Below the pieces are notes generated by a model. That model saw nothing but the letters and a program-made list of their open reading frames with translations. It searched no databases and was not told where the DNA came from. A DNA stretch of 64,000 bases from NCBI RefSeq assembly GCF_014640195.1, contig NZ_BMGM01000005.1, forward strand, positions 186,001 through 250,000, written 5' to 3'. Shown here in pieces: positions 45,601-53,668 of this stretch (positions are counted from its first letter, which is position 1; each line of letters begins with the position of its first letter). Made by a program: the position numbers and the translations under genes. The DNA is from Psychroflexus planctonicus (GTDB lineage Bacteria; Bacteroidota; Bacteroidia; Flavobacteriales; Flavobacteriaceae).

Positions 45601-45807
45601 GGTTTTGCTAAATGCAATCAGGTGTTCTAGCACACGCGATTTCATTTCGCCAACGGCTTTGTTGGTAAACGTAATGGCCAACACCCGCTGAAAAGCAAAA
45701 GGATCTTTGGCCAGTAGTAAAATAGACAAATAATCTACGGTAAGCGTAAAGGTCTTACCCGAACCGGCGGATGCATTGTAAATTACGAAAGGAGAAGATT
45801 TTTCCAT
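42679..45807 (-). CDS. UvrD-family helicase-nuclease, AddA/RecB-like
   Basis: A 1,042-residue superfamily 1A helicase fused to a nuclease, probably one half of a double-strand-break resection complex. Motifs in order: Walker A NASAGSGKTFTL near the start, Ia ITFTNKAVGEMKSR, Walker B IDEFQDTSSMQW, III IGDAKQSIYAWRGGDAQQF, IV LDYNYRSEQEI, V IMTIHKSKGLQF, VI LLYVALTRAAKEMYIF, and at the C-terminus the PD-(D/E)XK nuclease core DRICLKGKTAVIIDYKTG. I start it at the ATG at 45807 (MEKSSPF) because the upstream in-frame TTG adds only five residues. It is 18 bases after the acidic gene upstream, so the two form an operon. The likely AddB-like partner is at the right edge of the window. Confidence 0.92.
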   Translation of the reverse strand: MEKSSPFVIYNASAGSGKTFTLTVDYLSILLLAKDPFAFQRVLAITFTNKAVGEMKSRVLEHLIAFSKTEIPDDKKALYEQVKAKTQLTDEAISEKAGQILKHLLANYAAFEISTIDAFTQRIIRTFAKDLGLTNNFEIELETQVILEEAVDRVIDKAGEDEQLTQVLVDFALEKTEEDKSGNISKDVFEASKLLLKEQDAEPIAALQALRLSAFIKHKKALKQKEKDLLKKLNDIGKGFFELLENHQIEASSFTRGSIPKYFEKLNNENPSLSFNTKWQDEIETTAFYNKSTAEDQKASIDALRDEIVQLYKQSKQTYFEHNYTQKIKSYITQLSLLNVVQQELADIKTERNLVLISDFNKKISEQVKQQPAPFIYERLGERFQHYFIDEFQDTSSMQWENLIPLVEEALVIAHPEYGHGSLSLIGDAKQSIYAWRGGDAQQFINLSNGQTPFPIEVTAKSLDYNYRSEQEIIQFNNAFFEFVAASIEVPEVQALYSQAAQKSPKKEQLGKVSIDFSPIQNAEEALEVFPQKVVRCIQTRMASNEVQYKDFCVLVRKKKQGIAVAKALNEVQIPIISSETLLISNSKEVQFLIALLKCLENENNQEEAYLLLDYLLNERQFSTTEKHNFLAEAFQQKNIWNSIAELGFAFSPLKCAALPIYDAVEYTIHCFLDLEKADAYLQFFLDEVFAFSNKQAGDLQSFLVYWERVQDNKSISAPEGENAVQIMTIHKSKGLQFSIVLFPFATEKMDDTNLEKFWIPTENPEMPFVLASGKSTIYKELDQEKAKIYTELKNKTTFNSINLLYVALTRAAKEMYIFSAYKENKNGIGFVENSYSAMFYEFLQVRGDWEEDKFQYHFGNDFIFPAPTETAKHNLQLQFNRPNTHLSLLTNAANLFNDELQLAIERGNILHELMANIKGKADVLLALNKGILAGWIAKDEAQLYQDWLQQITMHPDLTAYFETDWQILNEQEIAYQQQLFRPDRICLKGKTAVIIDYKTGSPNANHQQQIKTYQIAVEALGYQVEKTFLVYLNDNLEVVEV

Positions 45808-45825
45808 GCCATGAAAATACAAATC

Positions 45826-46791
45826 TTATCCTAATTTAGCTTCCAAAATCTCCAAAAAACGTTGTTTCACAGCTTCGTGTTCTTCCCAAGCATAGTTGGG
45901 TTTTACTTGAGTAGTTAAATAGGTTTTAGCTTCTTGAAAACTAGAAAACTCACTCATTTTTGCCATTACTCTATTGTAGGCTTCAATATTTCCATCAAAA
46001 AGTTTTTTGGTAAATGCCAAACGGTCGTTCAAACCGATTTTCAATTCCGTTTTAAGCTGATCGTTCAAGGATTTTTTGTCTTGTGAAAACAAATCCATAG
46101 TCCGTTGTGGTTTTGGCTTTTCTTCTTCGGTATTTGGTTCTTCCGATTCATCTTTATTTTCAATAGATGCGTCTTCAGTTACATCTGAAACTCTCTCCGT
46201 TGTTTCTTCTGTTGAAACTTCCTTAGATTTAGCTTCTTCTTTGCTGGGTTGGTTTACTTCTTCGGCAGGTTTTTGAGTTGAAGCTTTTTCTGGTGCGGGT
46301 TCAAAGTCGGGCAATTCGTCAAAATGAACGCCAAAATCTTCTTCGCTTAAGCCATGTGTTTTGGGTTGAAAAGTAGCTTGCTTTTCAGTTGAAATGGCTT
46401 CTGTTGGAGTTGAATTTTCTTCCTTTTCTTCAGCAGCTTCAATTTGAGTTGATTCCTCTTCTTCTGAAATGGATTTTTCAGGTGCTAGGTTTTCAGTTGA
46501 AGCATTTTCTTTAGTTTCCGATTTTTCAACTGGTAAGCTTTCTTTTTCAGGTTTTGGTGTGGTTTCATCTGGCGTAATAACTTCATCTAAATCCATTTCA
46601 AAAGCACTTTTAAATGCCGCTTTACCAATATTGGGTTGCTTGCCTGCAAAATGTTTTTCAGCAAAGGAAAGCACACAAAGTTTTTCGTAAAGTAAGCCCG
46701 CTTTTTCTTTTAGTTCGTGCACATTATCGCCTTTCGATTTTAAAATGCTGTGGGCAAGGCTGGTTAATTCGCCTTCTAATACTTTCTTCAT
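45826..46791 (-). CDS. Acidic, low-complexity protein co-transcribed with the AddA-like gene
   Basis: A 321-residue protein of unknown function. Residues 1-70 are a helical domain (VLEGELTSLAHSILKSKG to FKSAFEMDLDEV), residues about 70-225 are a Glu/Ser/Thr/Pro/Lys-rich, probably disordered linker, and residues about 230-321 are a second conserved helical domain (RTMDLFSQDKKSLNDQLK, then LNDRLAFTKKLFDGN and a WEEHEAVKQRFLEILEA end). Two ordered ends joined by a long acidic linker suggest an adaptor. The gene is 18 bases upstream of the helicase-nuclease and divergent from tdk. I recall similar proteins in flavobacteria at this place, without an assigned role. Confidence 0.7.
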   Translation of the reverse strand: MKKVLEGELTSLAHSILKSKGDNVHELKEKAGLLYEKLCVLSFAEKHFAGKQPNIGKAAFKSAFEMDLDEVITPDETTPKPEKESLPVEKSETKENASTENLAPEKSISEEEESTQIEAAEEKEENSTPTEAISTEKQATFQPKTHGLSEEDFGVHFDELPDFEPAPEKASTQKPAEEVNQPSKEEAKSKEVSTEETTERVSDVTEDASIENKDESEEPNTEEEKPKPQRTMDLFSQDKKSLNDQLKTELKIGLNDRLAFTKKLFDGNIEAYNRVMAKMSEFSSFQEAKTYLTTQVKPNYAWEEHEAVKQRFLEILEAKLG

Positions 46792-46890
46792 AACTTTATG
46801 ATTTAGTTTTTTCTCCGCTTTTATTTTTTAGTAATTTTACGCATTACTTGGCACAAATCTACGAATTATTATACCGTTTTAATACACAAA

Positions 46891-47535
46891 ATGTTTCTTG
46901 AAAATACAGTAAATCACGAAGAACAATTTGGCTGGATAGAAGTTATCTGCGGCAGTATGTTCTCAGGAAAAACCGAAGAACTGATTCGCCGCCTAAAGCG
47001 AGCGCAGTTTGCCAAACAACGCATCGAGATTTTTAAGCCCGAAATTGACCGCCGTTACGACGATGAAGATGTGGTTTCTCACGATGAAAATGCCATTCGG
47101 TCTACACCTGTTCCTGCGGCGGCAAACATTCGATTATTAGCTGATGGCTGCGATGTGGTAGGCATCGATGAAGCCCAATTTTTTGATGATGAAATTGTTT
47201 CGGTGTGCAACGATTTAGCCAACCAAGGCATCCGTGTAATTGTAGCGGGATTGGATATGGATTTTAAAGGAAATCCGTTTGGTCCCATGCCTAATTTAAT
47301 GGCTACGGCAGAATATGTAACTAAAGTGCACGCGGTTTGTACACATACTGGAAATTTGGCGCAGTACAGTTTTCGGAAATCTACCAAAGACGACTTGGTT
47401 TTGTTAGGCGAAACAGACGAGTATGAACCGTTGAGCCGAGCCGCTTTTTTTAAAGCAATGCGTGTGCAAAAACAAGCCGAACAAATCAAAAAAGAGCCAA
47501 CAGAAACAAAAAATAACTTCCATGCCAAAGGTTGA
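46891..47535 (+). CDS. tdk: Thymidine kinase (type II)
   Basis: Phosphorylates thymidine with ATP in nucleoside salvage. The P-loop is [15 protein letters not shown] (about residues 17-31), the Walker B region [13 protein letters not shown] contains the catalytic Glu, and the lasso region with [22 protein letters not shown] follows. In many type II kinases this last loop has a CxxC zinc pair; here it reads C-T-H-T, so the structural zinc site may be absent or use other ligands, as I believe is usual for Bacteroidota. Length (214 residues) is normal. It overlaps alr by 14 bases. Confidence 0.95.
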   Translation: MFLENTVNHEEQFGWIEVICGSMFSGKTEELIRRLKRAQFAKQRIEIFKPEIDRRYDDEDVVSHDENAIRSTPVPAAANIRLLADGCDVVGIDEAQFFDDEIVSVCNDLANQGIRVIVAGLDMDFKGNPFGPMPNLMATAEYVTKVHAVCTHTGNLAQYSFRKSTKDDLVLLGETDEYEPLSRAAFFKAMRVQKQAEQIKKEPTETKNNFHAKG

Positions 47536-48631
47536 TGAAACGCGCTTAGAAATTGACCTAAAAGCGCTTACACACAATTACCAACTTCTTGCCCAAAAGC
47601 TGCCCGAGCAAACCCAAATTATGGGTGTAGTCAAGGCTTTCGCTTATGGTACCGATTCGATTACAATTGGAAAAAAACTAGTTGATTTAGGCGCAACTCA
47701 CCTAGCCGTTGCTTATATTGAAGAAGGTATGCGCTTTAGACGACGCGGAATTGAAGTTCCTATTTTGGTGTTTTATCCGCAATTGGAAGATTTGCCTAAA
47801 TTATTGGAATACAACCTGATTCCGAGTGTGTACAATTTTCATTTTTTGAGAAAGCTAAAAACGGCTTTAGTTGAAGAAGATATTAACAACTTCCCGATTC
47901 ATATAAAAATAAATACCGGAATGAATCGCTTGGGCTTCGATTTGAAAGATGTAGATGAATTACAAAATGAATTAACTTCTGGTAATTACTTTAAATTAGA
48001 AGGTGTTTTTTCGCATTTATCTTCTGCGGGAATGCCTTCTGAAGATGATTTTACACAAGCACAAATCAACAAGTTTACCGGTGTAGTTGAAGCATTTCGG
48101 AAAAATGTAAATCCTAATTTCATAGCCCATTTGTGCAATTCTAGCGGAATTTTAAGTCATCCAGAAGCCGCTTTCGATATGGTACGAGCCGGCATTGCTT
48201 TGTACGGATATGGAAACAATCCTGAAGAACAAAAGGAATTGCAAATCGTTGCTAGTTTAAAAACTCGAATCGCTCAATTAAGGGAAATTCCCAAAGGTGC
48301 CAGCGTAGGTTACGACAGAAAATTCAAGGCTGAAAAAACTTCCAAAATAGCCACTTTGCCTTTGGGTTATGCAGATGGAATTTCCCGCACCTACGGGAAC
48401 CAAAAAGCAGAAGTGCTTATACGTGGGAAAAAAGCACCGATTGTTGGCAATGTTTGTATGGATACTATGATGGTAGATGTAACCGAAATCGAATGTCAAG
48501 AAGGCGATGAAGTCTTGGTATTTGGTAAAGCGCATACCGCTTTAGACTTTGACAAAGAAAAACAAAGCATTCCTTACGAATTGATTACCCGAATTTCACA
48601 ACGCGTGACGCGAGTGGTTTTGGAAGATTGA
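47522..48631 (+). CDS. alr: Alanine racemase
   Basis: Makes D-alanine for peptidoglycan. The PLP-binding Lys38 is in [13 protein letters not shown] (the family norm is VKANAYG), and the opposite-face catalytic Tyr is in [23 protein letters not shown] and [14 protein letters not shown] are further signatures. I start the gene at the ATG at 47522 ([16 protein letters not shown]), which is where homologs begin; this gives 369 residues. It overlaps the end of tdk in another frame by 14 bases, so the two are co-translated. It is a stand-alone Alr, not the MurF fusion found in some Bacteroidota. Confidence 0.95.
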   Translation: MPKVDETRLEIDLKALTHNYQLLAQKLPEQTQIMGVVKAFAYGTDSITIGKKLVDLGATHLAVAYIEEGMRFRRRGIEVPILVFYPQLEDLPKLLEYNLIPSVYNFHFLRKLKTALVEEDINNFPIHIKINTGMNRLGFDLKDVDELQNELTSGNYFKLEGVFSHLSSAGMPSEDDFTQAQINKFTGVVEAFRKNVNPNFIAHLCNSSGILSHPEAAFDMVRAGIALYGYGNNPEEQKELQIVASLKTRIAQLREIPKGASVGYDRKFKAEKTSKIATLPLGYADGISRTYGNQKAEVLIRGKKAPIVGNVCMDTMMVDVTEIECQEGDEVLVFGKAHTALDFDKEKQSIPYELITRISQRVTRVVLED

Positions 48632-48658
48632 TTTTTAGGCATTGTTAGTTAGTCTTTG

Positions 48659-49006
48659 TTATTCATCTTCAATTAACTTGTTAATCTCGGATTTCAATTT
48701 TGGAAGGTGAATAATTAAAACCGACCAAATATTCTCATCAGAAATAGTATCATAAGCATGTATAACCTGATTTCTGAGTCCGATAATTGATTTTGCATTA
48801 GCGATTTTATTTTCAAACGAAGTATCTCTTTTCAATATTCTATTCATTGCTTCCCCGATTATTTCAAGATTTCTTTCGATAGCTCTTTTAAGCATGATAT
48901 TCTTACGATATTGAAAAAAGTCTTTTTGTTTATTATCAAAATATCCATCTATCTCTTCAATTGCAAATTTAATATCATACAACCACTTGTGAATCTTCTC
49001 ATCCAT
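48659..49006 (-). CDS. HepT-like HEPN-domain ribonuclease toxin (DUF86)
   Basis: A 115-residue helical protein. The HEPN active-site motif Rx4-6HxY is present as RNQVIHAY, so the nuclease centre looks intact. MDEKIHKWLYDIKFAIEEID and RNLEIIGEAMNRIL are typical of the HepT family. Its start overlaps the upstream nucleotidyltransferase by eight bases if the ATG at 49006 is used, which I prefer to the in-frame start at 49030. In known HepT/MntA pairs the nucleotidyltransferase adds AMP to the Tyr of the HEPN motif and so silences the toxin. Confidence 0.88.
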   Translation of the reverse strand: MDEKIHKWLYDIKFAIEEIDGYFDNKQKDFFQYRKNIMLKRAIERNLEIIGEAMNRILKRDTSFENKIANAKSIIGLRNQVIHAYDTISDENIWSVLIIHLPKLKSEINKLIEDE

Positions 49007-49304
49007 AAACAAGCTCTTTATTTTTATCAATTGAATTAATTAGAATTGGATTTCGTAAGGTTTGTTCTTCAACCAAATCAATTTCTCGACCAAATAATTC
49101 TTTTAAATTTTCTTTGAGATCTATATAATTATCAAAATATTCAGCTAAATCAATTTGTTTAAACCTTACCAAAAAGTCAAGATCACTTTTAGCATTAAAG
49201 TTAGGAGTAAGAGCAGAACCAAATAGATACATTTTTTCTACATGATATGTATCACAAAGATTCTTTAATTTTTTGATATGTTTGTCCTGTAGGTTCATAT
49301 TCAA
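48999..49304 (-). CDS. MntA-like minimal nucleotidyltransferase antitoxin
   Basis: A 101-residue minimal nucleotidyltransferase. The catalytic motif GSx10DxD is complete (LFGSALTPNFNAKSDLDFLV), and a third acidic residue lies in GREIDLVEE. It is the first gene of the pair and overlaps the HEPN gene. By analogy with characterised MntA proteins it should AMPylate the HepT toxin. The pair lies downstream of and convergent with alr. Confidence 0.88.
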   Translation of the reverse strand: MNMNLQDKHIKKLKNLCDTYHVEKMYLFGSALTPNFNAKSDLDFLVRFKQIDLAEYFDNYIDLKENLKELFGREIDLVEEQTLRNPILINSIDKNKELVYG

Positions 49305-49444
49305 ATTTAATTAAAAAATATTATTCAAATTGTTTTTTTCGACTTAATAATAAATACTAACATTCAACTAACAACAAATAAATTTTTACCTTTATAAAAT
49401 AAAAAAATAGCCACCGCTATACTACTTATTTATGAACCCCTAAG

Positions 49445-49470
49445 CCACACCTTTTGAGTGTGGTTTTTTT
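49445..49470 (+). terminator. Orphan intrinsic terminator with no upstream gene on its strand
   Basis: CCACAC (49445-49450) pairs with GTGTGG (49458-49463) across a 7-base loop and is followed by seven Ts. The nearest plus-strand gene ends at 48631, more than 800 bases away, with an oppositely oriented operon between. The preceding 60 bases contain a second small hairpin ATAGC-cacc-GCTAT, so a short non-coding transcript or a leader attenuator of the next gene are both possible. Confidence 0.6.
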
Positions 49471-49518
49471 AGATTAATTTGGCACGGTTATTACTATATT
49501 TTGTCAAAATATTCAATT

Positions 49519-50124
49519 ATGAAAAAAACGCTTTTGCTCGTTTTGACTATTTTAGTGTTTTATCAATTTAGTATTGGACAAGAAGAGCGATCTAAAGGTT
49601 CATTTGAGTTTAGTGTTTTGGGTTCAGAATTTGTAGATAAAACATCCATTGGTTTTTCTTTAGCTGCTAGTACAAGCTGGCATGAATATTTTCAAATTGG
49701 ATTTGGATTTCAGTCTGCTTTTCATAGTCAAGAAAATTCCTTTAGTTATGCAGTTGGCTCTCCTTATTATACTGCTTCTGCCTTAACTATAAATAATATT
49801 GCTCAGTTGTATTCTATAGGTGATTTTTTTATTGAAGCCAATGCCAATTTTGGGGTCTTAAACATAAGTTTACAGGATCAAGATTTTCAAGACTTTAATC
49901 CTGTTTTAGGAATTTCCGAATCAGAAGCAATTGCTCAGGAATTTTTTCGGCTTTTTCAAGGCGGTATAACTTTGAGTTACATTATTACTAAAAAAGATCG
50001 TGCAAACATTTCCATTTTTGTTAGAACTCTAAATAATCAAGCTTTTGGAAACGTTCGTTTTGGAGGAAAAAACGGAAATAGTAATTTTCAGTTTAATTTA
50101 GGTATAAAATTAAACGCCTTTTAA
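49519..50124 (+). CDS. Putative outer-membrane beta-barrel protein, unknown function
   Basis: A 201-residue exported protein with a signal peptide (about 1-20, ending SIGQ). The mature part is made of alternating polar and hydrophobic stretches rich in Phe, Gly and Ser (ASTSWHEYFQIGFGFQSAF, ITKKDRANISIFVRTL) and ends FQFNLGIKLNAF, a terminal Phe strand usual for outer-membrane barrels. It is about the size of an eight-stranded barrel. I do not recognise a named family. I start at the ATG at 49519 because it begins the signal peptide. The stop overlaps that of the convergent large gene by four bases. Confidence 0.65.
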   Translation: MKKTLLLVLTILVFYQFSIGQEERSKGSFEFSVLGSEFVDKTSIGFSLAASTSWHEYFQIGFGFQSAFHSQENSFSYAVGSPYYTASALTINNIAQLYSIGDFFIEANANFGVLNISLQDQDFQDFNPVLGISESEAIAQEFFRLFQGGITLSYIITKKDRANISIFVRTLNNQAFGNVRFGGKNGNSNFQFNLGIKLNAF

Positions 50125-53100
50125 AAATAAGCTCTCAACTGTACGTTTCCGGTATGAATTGCTCTTGTTCCTTCACTTTTTCGACCGAAGTAGGAAAGGT
50201 TTAAATCTAAAAATTTGGTTATTTTTTTCTGAACAAATAATGACCAAGTAAAGTTGTTATCGGGTTGCAAACCTTCCATCATTTGGTAGGCAACAGGGGT
50301 AAAAGTACTGCCTTCAAATTCATTTTGAATAAAGTTGAATTCCCCGTTTATACTGTATTCTTGACCTTTGTTGAAGGTAAAGGAAGTTCCTAATTTACGT
50401 TGGTTTAATTGTTCTTGACCTTGTAATTGATTTTCCTGAATGGCATATTCTACAAAGGCATCAAAACGGGTGTTTCCGCTTAGTAAATAAGATAGTTTTG
50501 GATTGATGCTGAAACCTTCGAGTAGGAAATTTCGGTTTTCAAAATTTTCAGAAAAACTCTCCGATGTATTCAATTGATTCTTCAAAGTAATCAGCCAAGT
50601 GTCTTTCATTTTATGTATAAAATTAAGCTGATGACTTTCGGTATTGTTGTCCTGCAAACCGATGGAAAGCAAATTCCGAGCCTGAGATGAAATGTAGGTG
50701 TACGAAGTAGTGTAACGCTGTTTTCCACGATTAAAAAACAAGGTGTTTCTGAAATTAACATTCAAACCTAGCTCGTCTGCACCATTGGCACTAAACGGAT
50801 TCAAATTGAGTAAATTCCCATCTCTAGCCACTTTGCGATCTATTAAATAAGAAGTTTGATTGAAGAATTTACTGATTAATTTTTTGATGCCTTCTTTTCC
50901 TGCCCAAGAACGAAAATTAGCGGTAATTTGTTGGCTAAATCGGTTTTGGTTGGTGCGAATAAAAACTTGATTGGGTAGCAAAACCCGCACATAATCGGCT
51001 TCACCTGGAAATTGAGCAATTTCAAATTCGTCTAATTCCTGAACTCCGTTTTCATTATAATCTATCCAAACGTACTGGCCGTCGCCAGGATTTACTTCCA
51101 AATACGTGAATTCCTGTTGTGCAATGCTTCCGCTATTGGTTTCATAAGAAGTGGTGAAATTTAGTTTTCTATCAAATAAAAATTGGTTGTATACCACACG
51201 TGAATTCAAGGTGTTTTCATCTTCAACATTTTCATCTAAGTTATTCAGATTTCGGTAGCTGGCAAAAATAGAAAGCTTGCTGCTGGCTGAATTGACCAAA
51301 GTAGAATTGACGTAAAAATTATTAGAGTTATTTACCCGCTTCAACTGATTGCTGCGTAAACTGTCATTTTCTCTGTAACGGTAGCCTACTTCTACAAAAA
51401 CCTTGGTGCTATCTCCTACTCCTGTAAATACTTCGTAACTTTTAAAAGCTTGGGTGTTGATGGTAAACTCATTGGTTTCTACTTGGTTTTCTTGGTTGTC
51501 TTCGTGCGCAAATTTGGCACCTGCCCAGTATTTTCCGAAGTCGTAAATGCCAAAAATATGCGAACGCGAAAATTCTGAATCCAAAACCCTTCCTTCAGAT
51601 TTTAAATAACTTCCTGCTCCATTCAACCGCAATTTATCAAGTTGAACCGCTGCTGAAAGGACTTGACGGTTTCCGGTGAAACTTTCGCTAAAATCCAAAT
51701 GCTGAAATTGATATTGAACTTGCCCCTTCTCGGCATTTTGCAATTGGAAACCTGTGTCTACATACAATTGATTTCCAGCGGGTTCAAAAATATTCCAATC
51801 CCTTTGAAATTCTACATTATACAAGCGTTCTATGCTGGTGTAGTTTTTTCCGATGTAATCGATGTTTCCCAAATAATCGAGATTCCATTTGGCTTCCTCT
51901 TTGGTAAGGCGTTGTTTGGTTTGAATTTTAGCTGCTGTACCTTGATTGTCTTCATTATCTATTTTGGAAAAAGTGTTTAAGTCGTTGTTACTTACCGCCA
52001 ATTCGCCATTGATTTGTGAAAAATCTCCATTTTGATATGCCGCTTGCACCACACCTATTTGCAATAAAGTGGGAGCAAACAGTTGAGTAACCGGCTCAAA
52101 ATCGCCTTGCGGAACACCGTTGATGGGTGGCACATATTCAAAAACACGGCTGATGTTTTCTGTGCTACTCACCACATAATTTCCTTGGTTGGCACCCACA
52201 TTGGAAAACCGAACACTAAACAATTCATCTTCTGGATCAGTGGAAAACACAAAAATTTCCGTTCCGTTGAAGGTTTCTTTTCGGTACAAAACCCGGTTTT
52301 CAGAAAACTCACTTTCAACTGCACTGGGTGCTAACATTTGCTCTTGGTCGTCTCCGGCTTCTTGCAACACCTGTACTTGTTCATCGGTTAAATTTTGGCG
52401 CAAAGGCTGATTTTTTAAATCACTTTCATTGAAAACAAAACTGCTGATTTGCAATTTTTTAGTAGCATAACTTCCACCTGCGGTAGCGATGATTCGTGAG
52501 AAATTCTGGTCGGCATATTGGTATTCCACCACGATTCGCATTTCAGAAGAAATAGGAAAAGTGGAGTTAAAAATAATTTCACCTGCATTGTAATCGATAA
52601 TGTAATCTTCGGCTTCACCCCGTTTTAAGCGAACTCCGTTAACAAACACTGCTTCACTTCCCGAAATAATCAGTACAAACAATTCGCCGTTGGGTCCGCG
52701 AAGTTTATACGGACCTTGATTACCTTCTTGACCCACTAACTCACTTCTGGTAAACACACCACGAACCAAGGCACCAGACACGTAAGCTTCAGCTTGGTAA
52801 TTCTCATTTCCAAATTGTGTAGAAACCAATAATCCTTGTACTTTTTTGGTGTAACTGGCAAAAAAGGACTTGGTTTCCATCAAATCGATATCGCCGGCTC
52901 GGATGCCCCAATTTTTCCCTTCCAATTCAATAAACACTTGGTCAAATTCATTCAAACGTTGTGAATATCCACCTTCTTGTGTGGGAACATTGGCGTCTTT
53001 AATGGAAGCACGCAGTGTAACATCATCCGATAAGTTACCTGAAATTTGCAAATCCAATTCGGAGTTTACTACCGCATTTTGATTGTTACCAACGCGGATT

Positions 53101-53531
53101 CCACGTGAAATACTTCCGCTGGTGTTCAGTCCATCAAATGGAACAAATTCTTTTTTTACGTTACTTTGTTGTAGACTGTATAAATTTTCTTCCGAAGCAT
53201 TTGCAGGCAAAATAATATGCTCGTCTAGGTTTTTGTAAGTTTTGGTTAAAAAGCTGGGAAAACGCGTGTAACTTACAACAAGTGAGTCGTTTTCTTGTTG
53301 AAGTTGTTTAGAAGGTAGCAAAATAGCCTTCATAAAGTCAGCATGATAAGCTGAAACTGGAATAGTATCTAAATTGAGTTTTTGCACTTTAAAATTCAAG
53401 CTGCTGATGCTCACGGAATCCAGTACAATACTGTCTTTTGTAGCGAGTTTTTTGGTCACATAGGTTTGTTCTTGAGCTTGAACACCCCAAGTTAAACATC
53501 CCAATACAAACACCAAAAGCCACTCCCGCAT
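50121..53531 (-). CDS. Very large outer-membrane beta-barrel-like protein, unknown function
   Basis: A 1,136-residue exported protein with a signal peptide (about 1-19, ending VQAQ). An N-terminal region is followed near residues 125-250 by SGSISRGIRVGNNQN and ASIKDANVP, then RGPNGELFVLIISGSEAVFV and YIIDYNAGEIIFN near 280-330. The last 700 residues are a long run of amphipathic strands (for example NFRNTLFFNRGKQRYTTSY), ending VQLRAYF. It looks like a large barrel with a periplasmic N-terminal part. The iterative short motifs recall surface proteins of the SprA type, but it is half that length and I would not equate them. It is a lone gene; function unknown. Confidence 0.7.
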   Translation of the reverse strand: MREWLLVFVLGCLTWGVQAQEQTYVTKKLATKDSIVLDSVSISSLNFKVQKLNLDTIPVSAYHADFMKAILLPSKQLQQENDSLVVSYTRFPSFLTKTYKNLDEHIILPANASEENLYSLQQSNVKKEFVPFDGLNTSGSISRGIRVGNNQNAVVNSELDLQISGNLSDDVTLRASIKDANVPTQEGGYSQRLNEFDQVFIELEGKNWGIRAGDIDLMETKSFFASYTKKVQGLLVSTQFGNENYQAEAYVSGALVRGVFTRSELVGQEGNQGPYKLRGPNGELFVLIISGSEAVFVNGVRLKRGEAEDYIIDYNAGEIIFNSTFPISSEMRIVVEYQYADQNFSRIIATAGGSYATKKLQISSFVFNESDLKNQPLRQNLTDEQVQVLQEAGDDQEQMLAPSAVESEFSENRVLYRKETFNGTEIFVFSTDPEDELFSVRFSNVGANQGNYVVSSTENISRVFEYVPPINGVPQGDFEPVTQLFAPTLLQIGVVQAAYQNGDFSQINGELAVSNNDLNTFSKIDNEDNQGTAAKIQTKQRLTKEEAKWNLDYLGNIDYIGKNYTSIERLYNVEFQRDWNIFEPAGNQLYVDTGFQLQNAEKGQVQYQFQHLDFSESFTGNRQVLSAAVQLDKLRLNGAGSYLKSEGRVLDSEFSRSHIFGIYDFGKYWAGAKFAHEDNQENQVETNEFTINTQAFKSYEVFTGVGDSTKVFVEVGYRYRENDSLRSNQLKRVNNSNNFYVNSTLVNSASSKLSIFASYRNLNNLDENVEDENTLNSRVVYNQFLFDRKLNFTTSYETNSGSIAQQEFTYLEVNPGDGQYVWIDYNENGVQELDEFEIAQFPGEADYVRVLLPNQVFIRTNQNRFSQQITANFRSWAGKEGIKKLISKFFNQTSYLIDRKVARDGNLLNLNPFSANGADELGLNVNFRNTLFFNRGKQRYTTSYTYISSQARNLLSIGLQDNNTESHQLNFIHKMKDTWLITLKNQLNTSESFSENFENRNFLLEGFSINPKLSYLLSGNTRFDAFVEYAIQENQLQGQEQLNQRKLGTSFTFNKGQEYSINGEFNFIQNEFEGSTFTPVAYQMMEGLQPDNNFTWSLFVQKKITKFLDLNLSYFGRKSEGTRAIHTGNVQLRAYF

Positions 53532-53668
53532 ATCAAATAAACTAAAGCTGGGTTAGATTATTTTGCAAAAGAAGCTAAGAAATGCGATTAAATGCATTTC
53601 TGCACTTAAAAATGTAATTTCTTTTGTGGAAAGTGTAAGTAAAATTTCTTTTTAGAAAGCAGCTTTCA

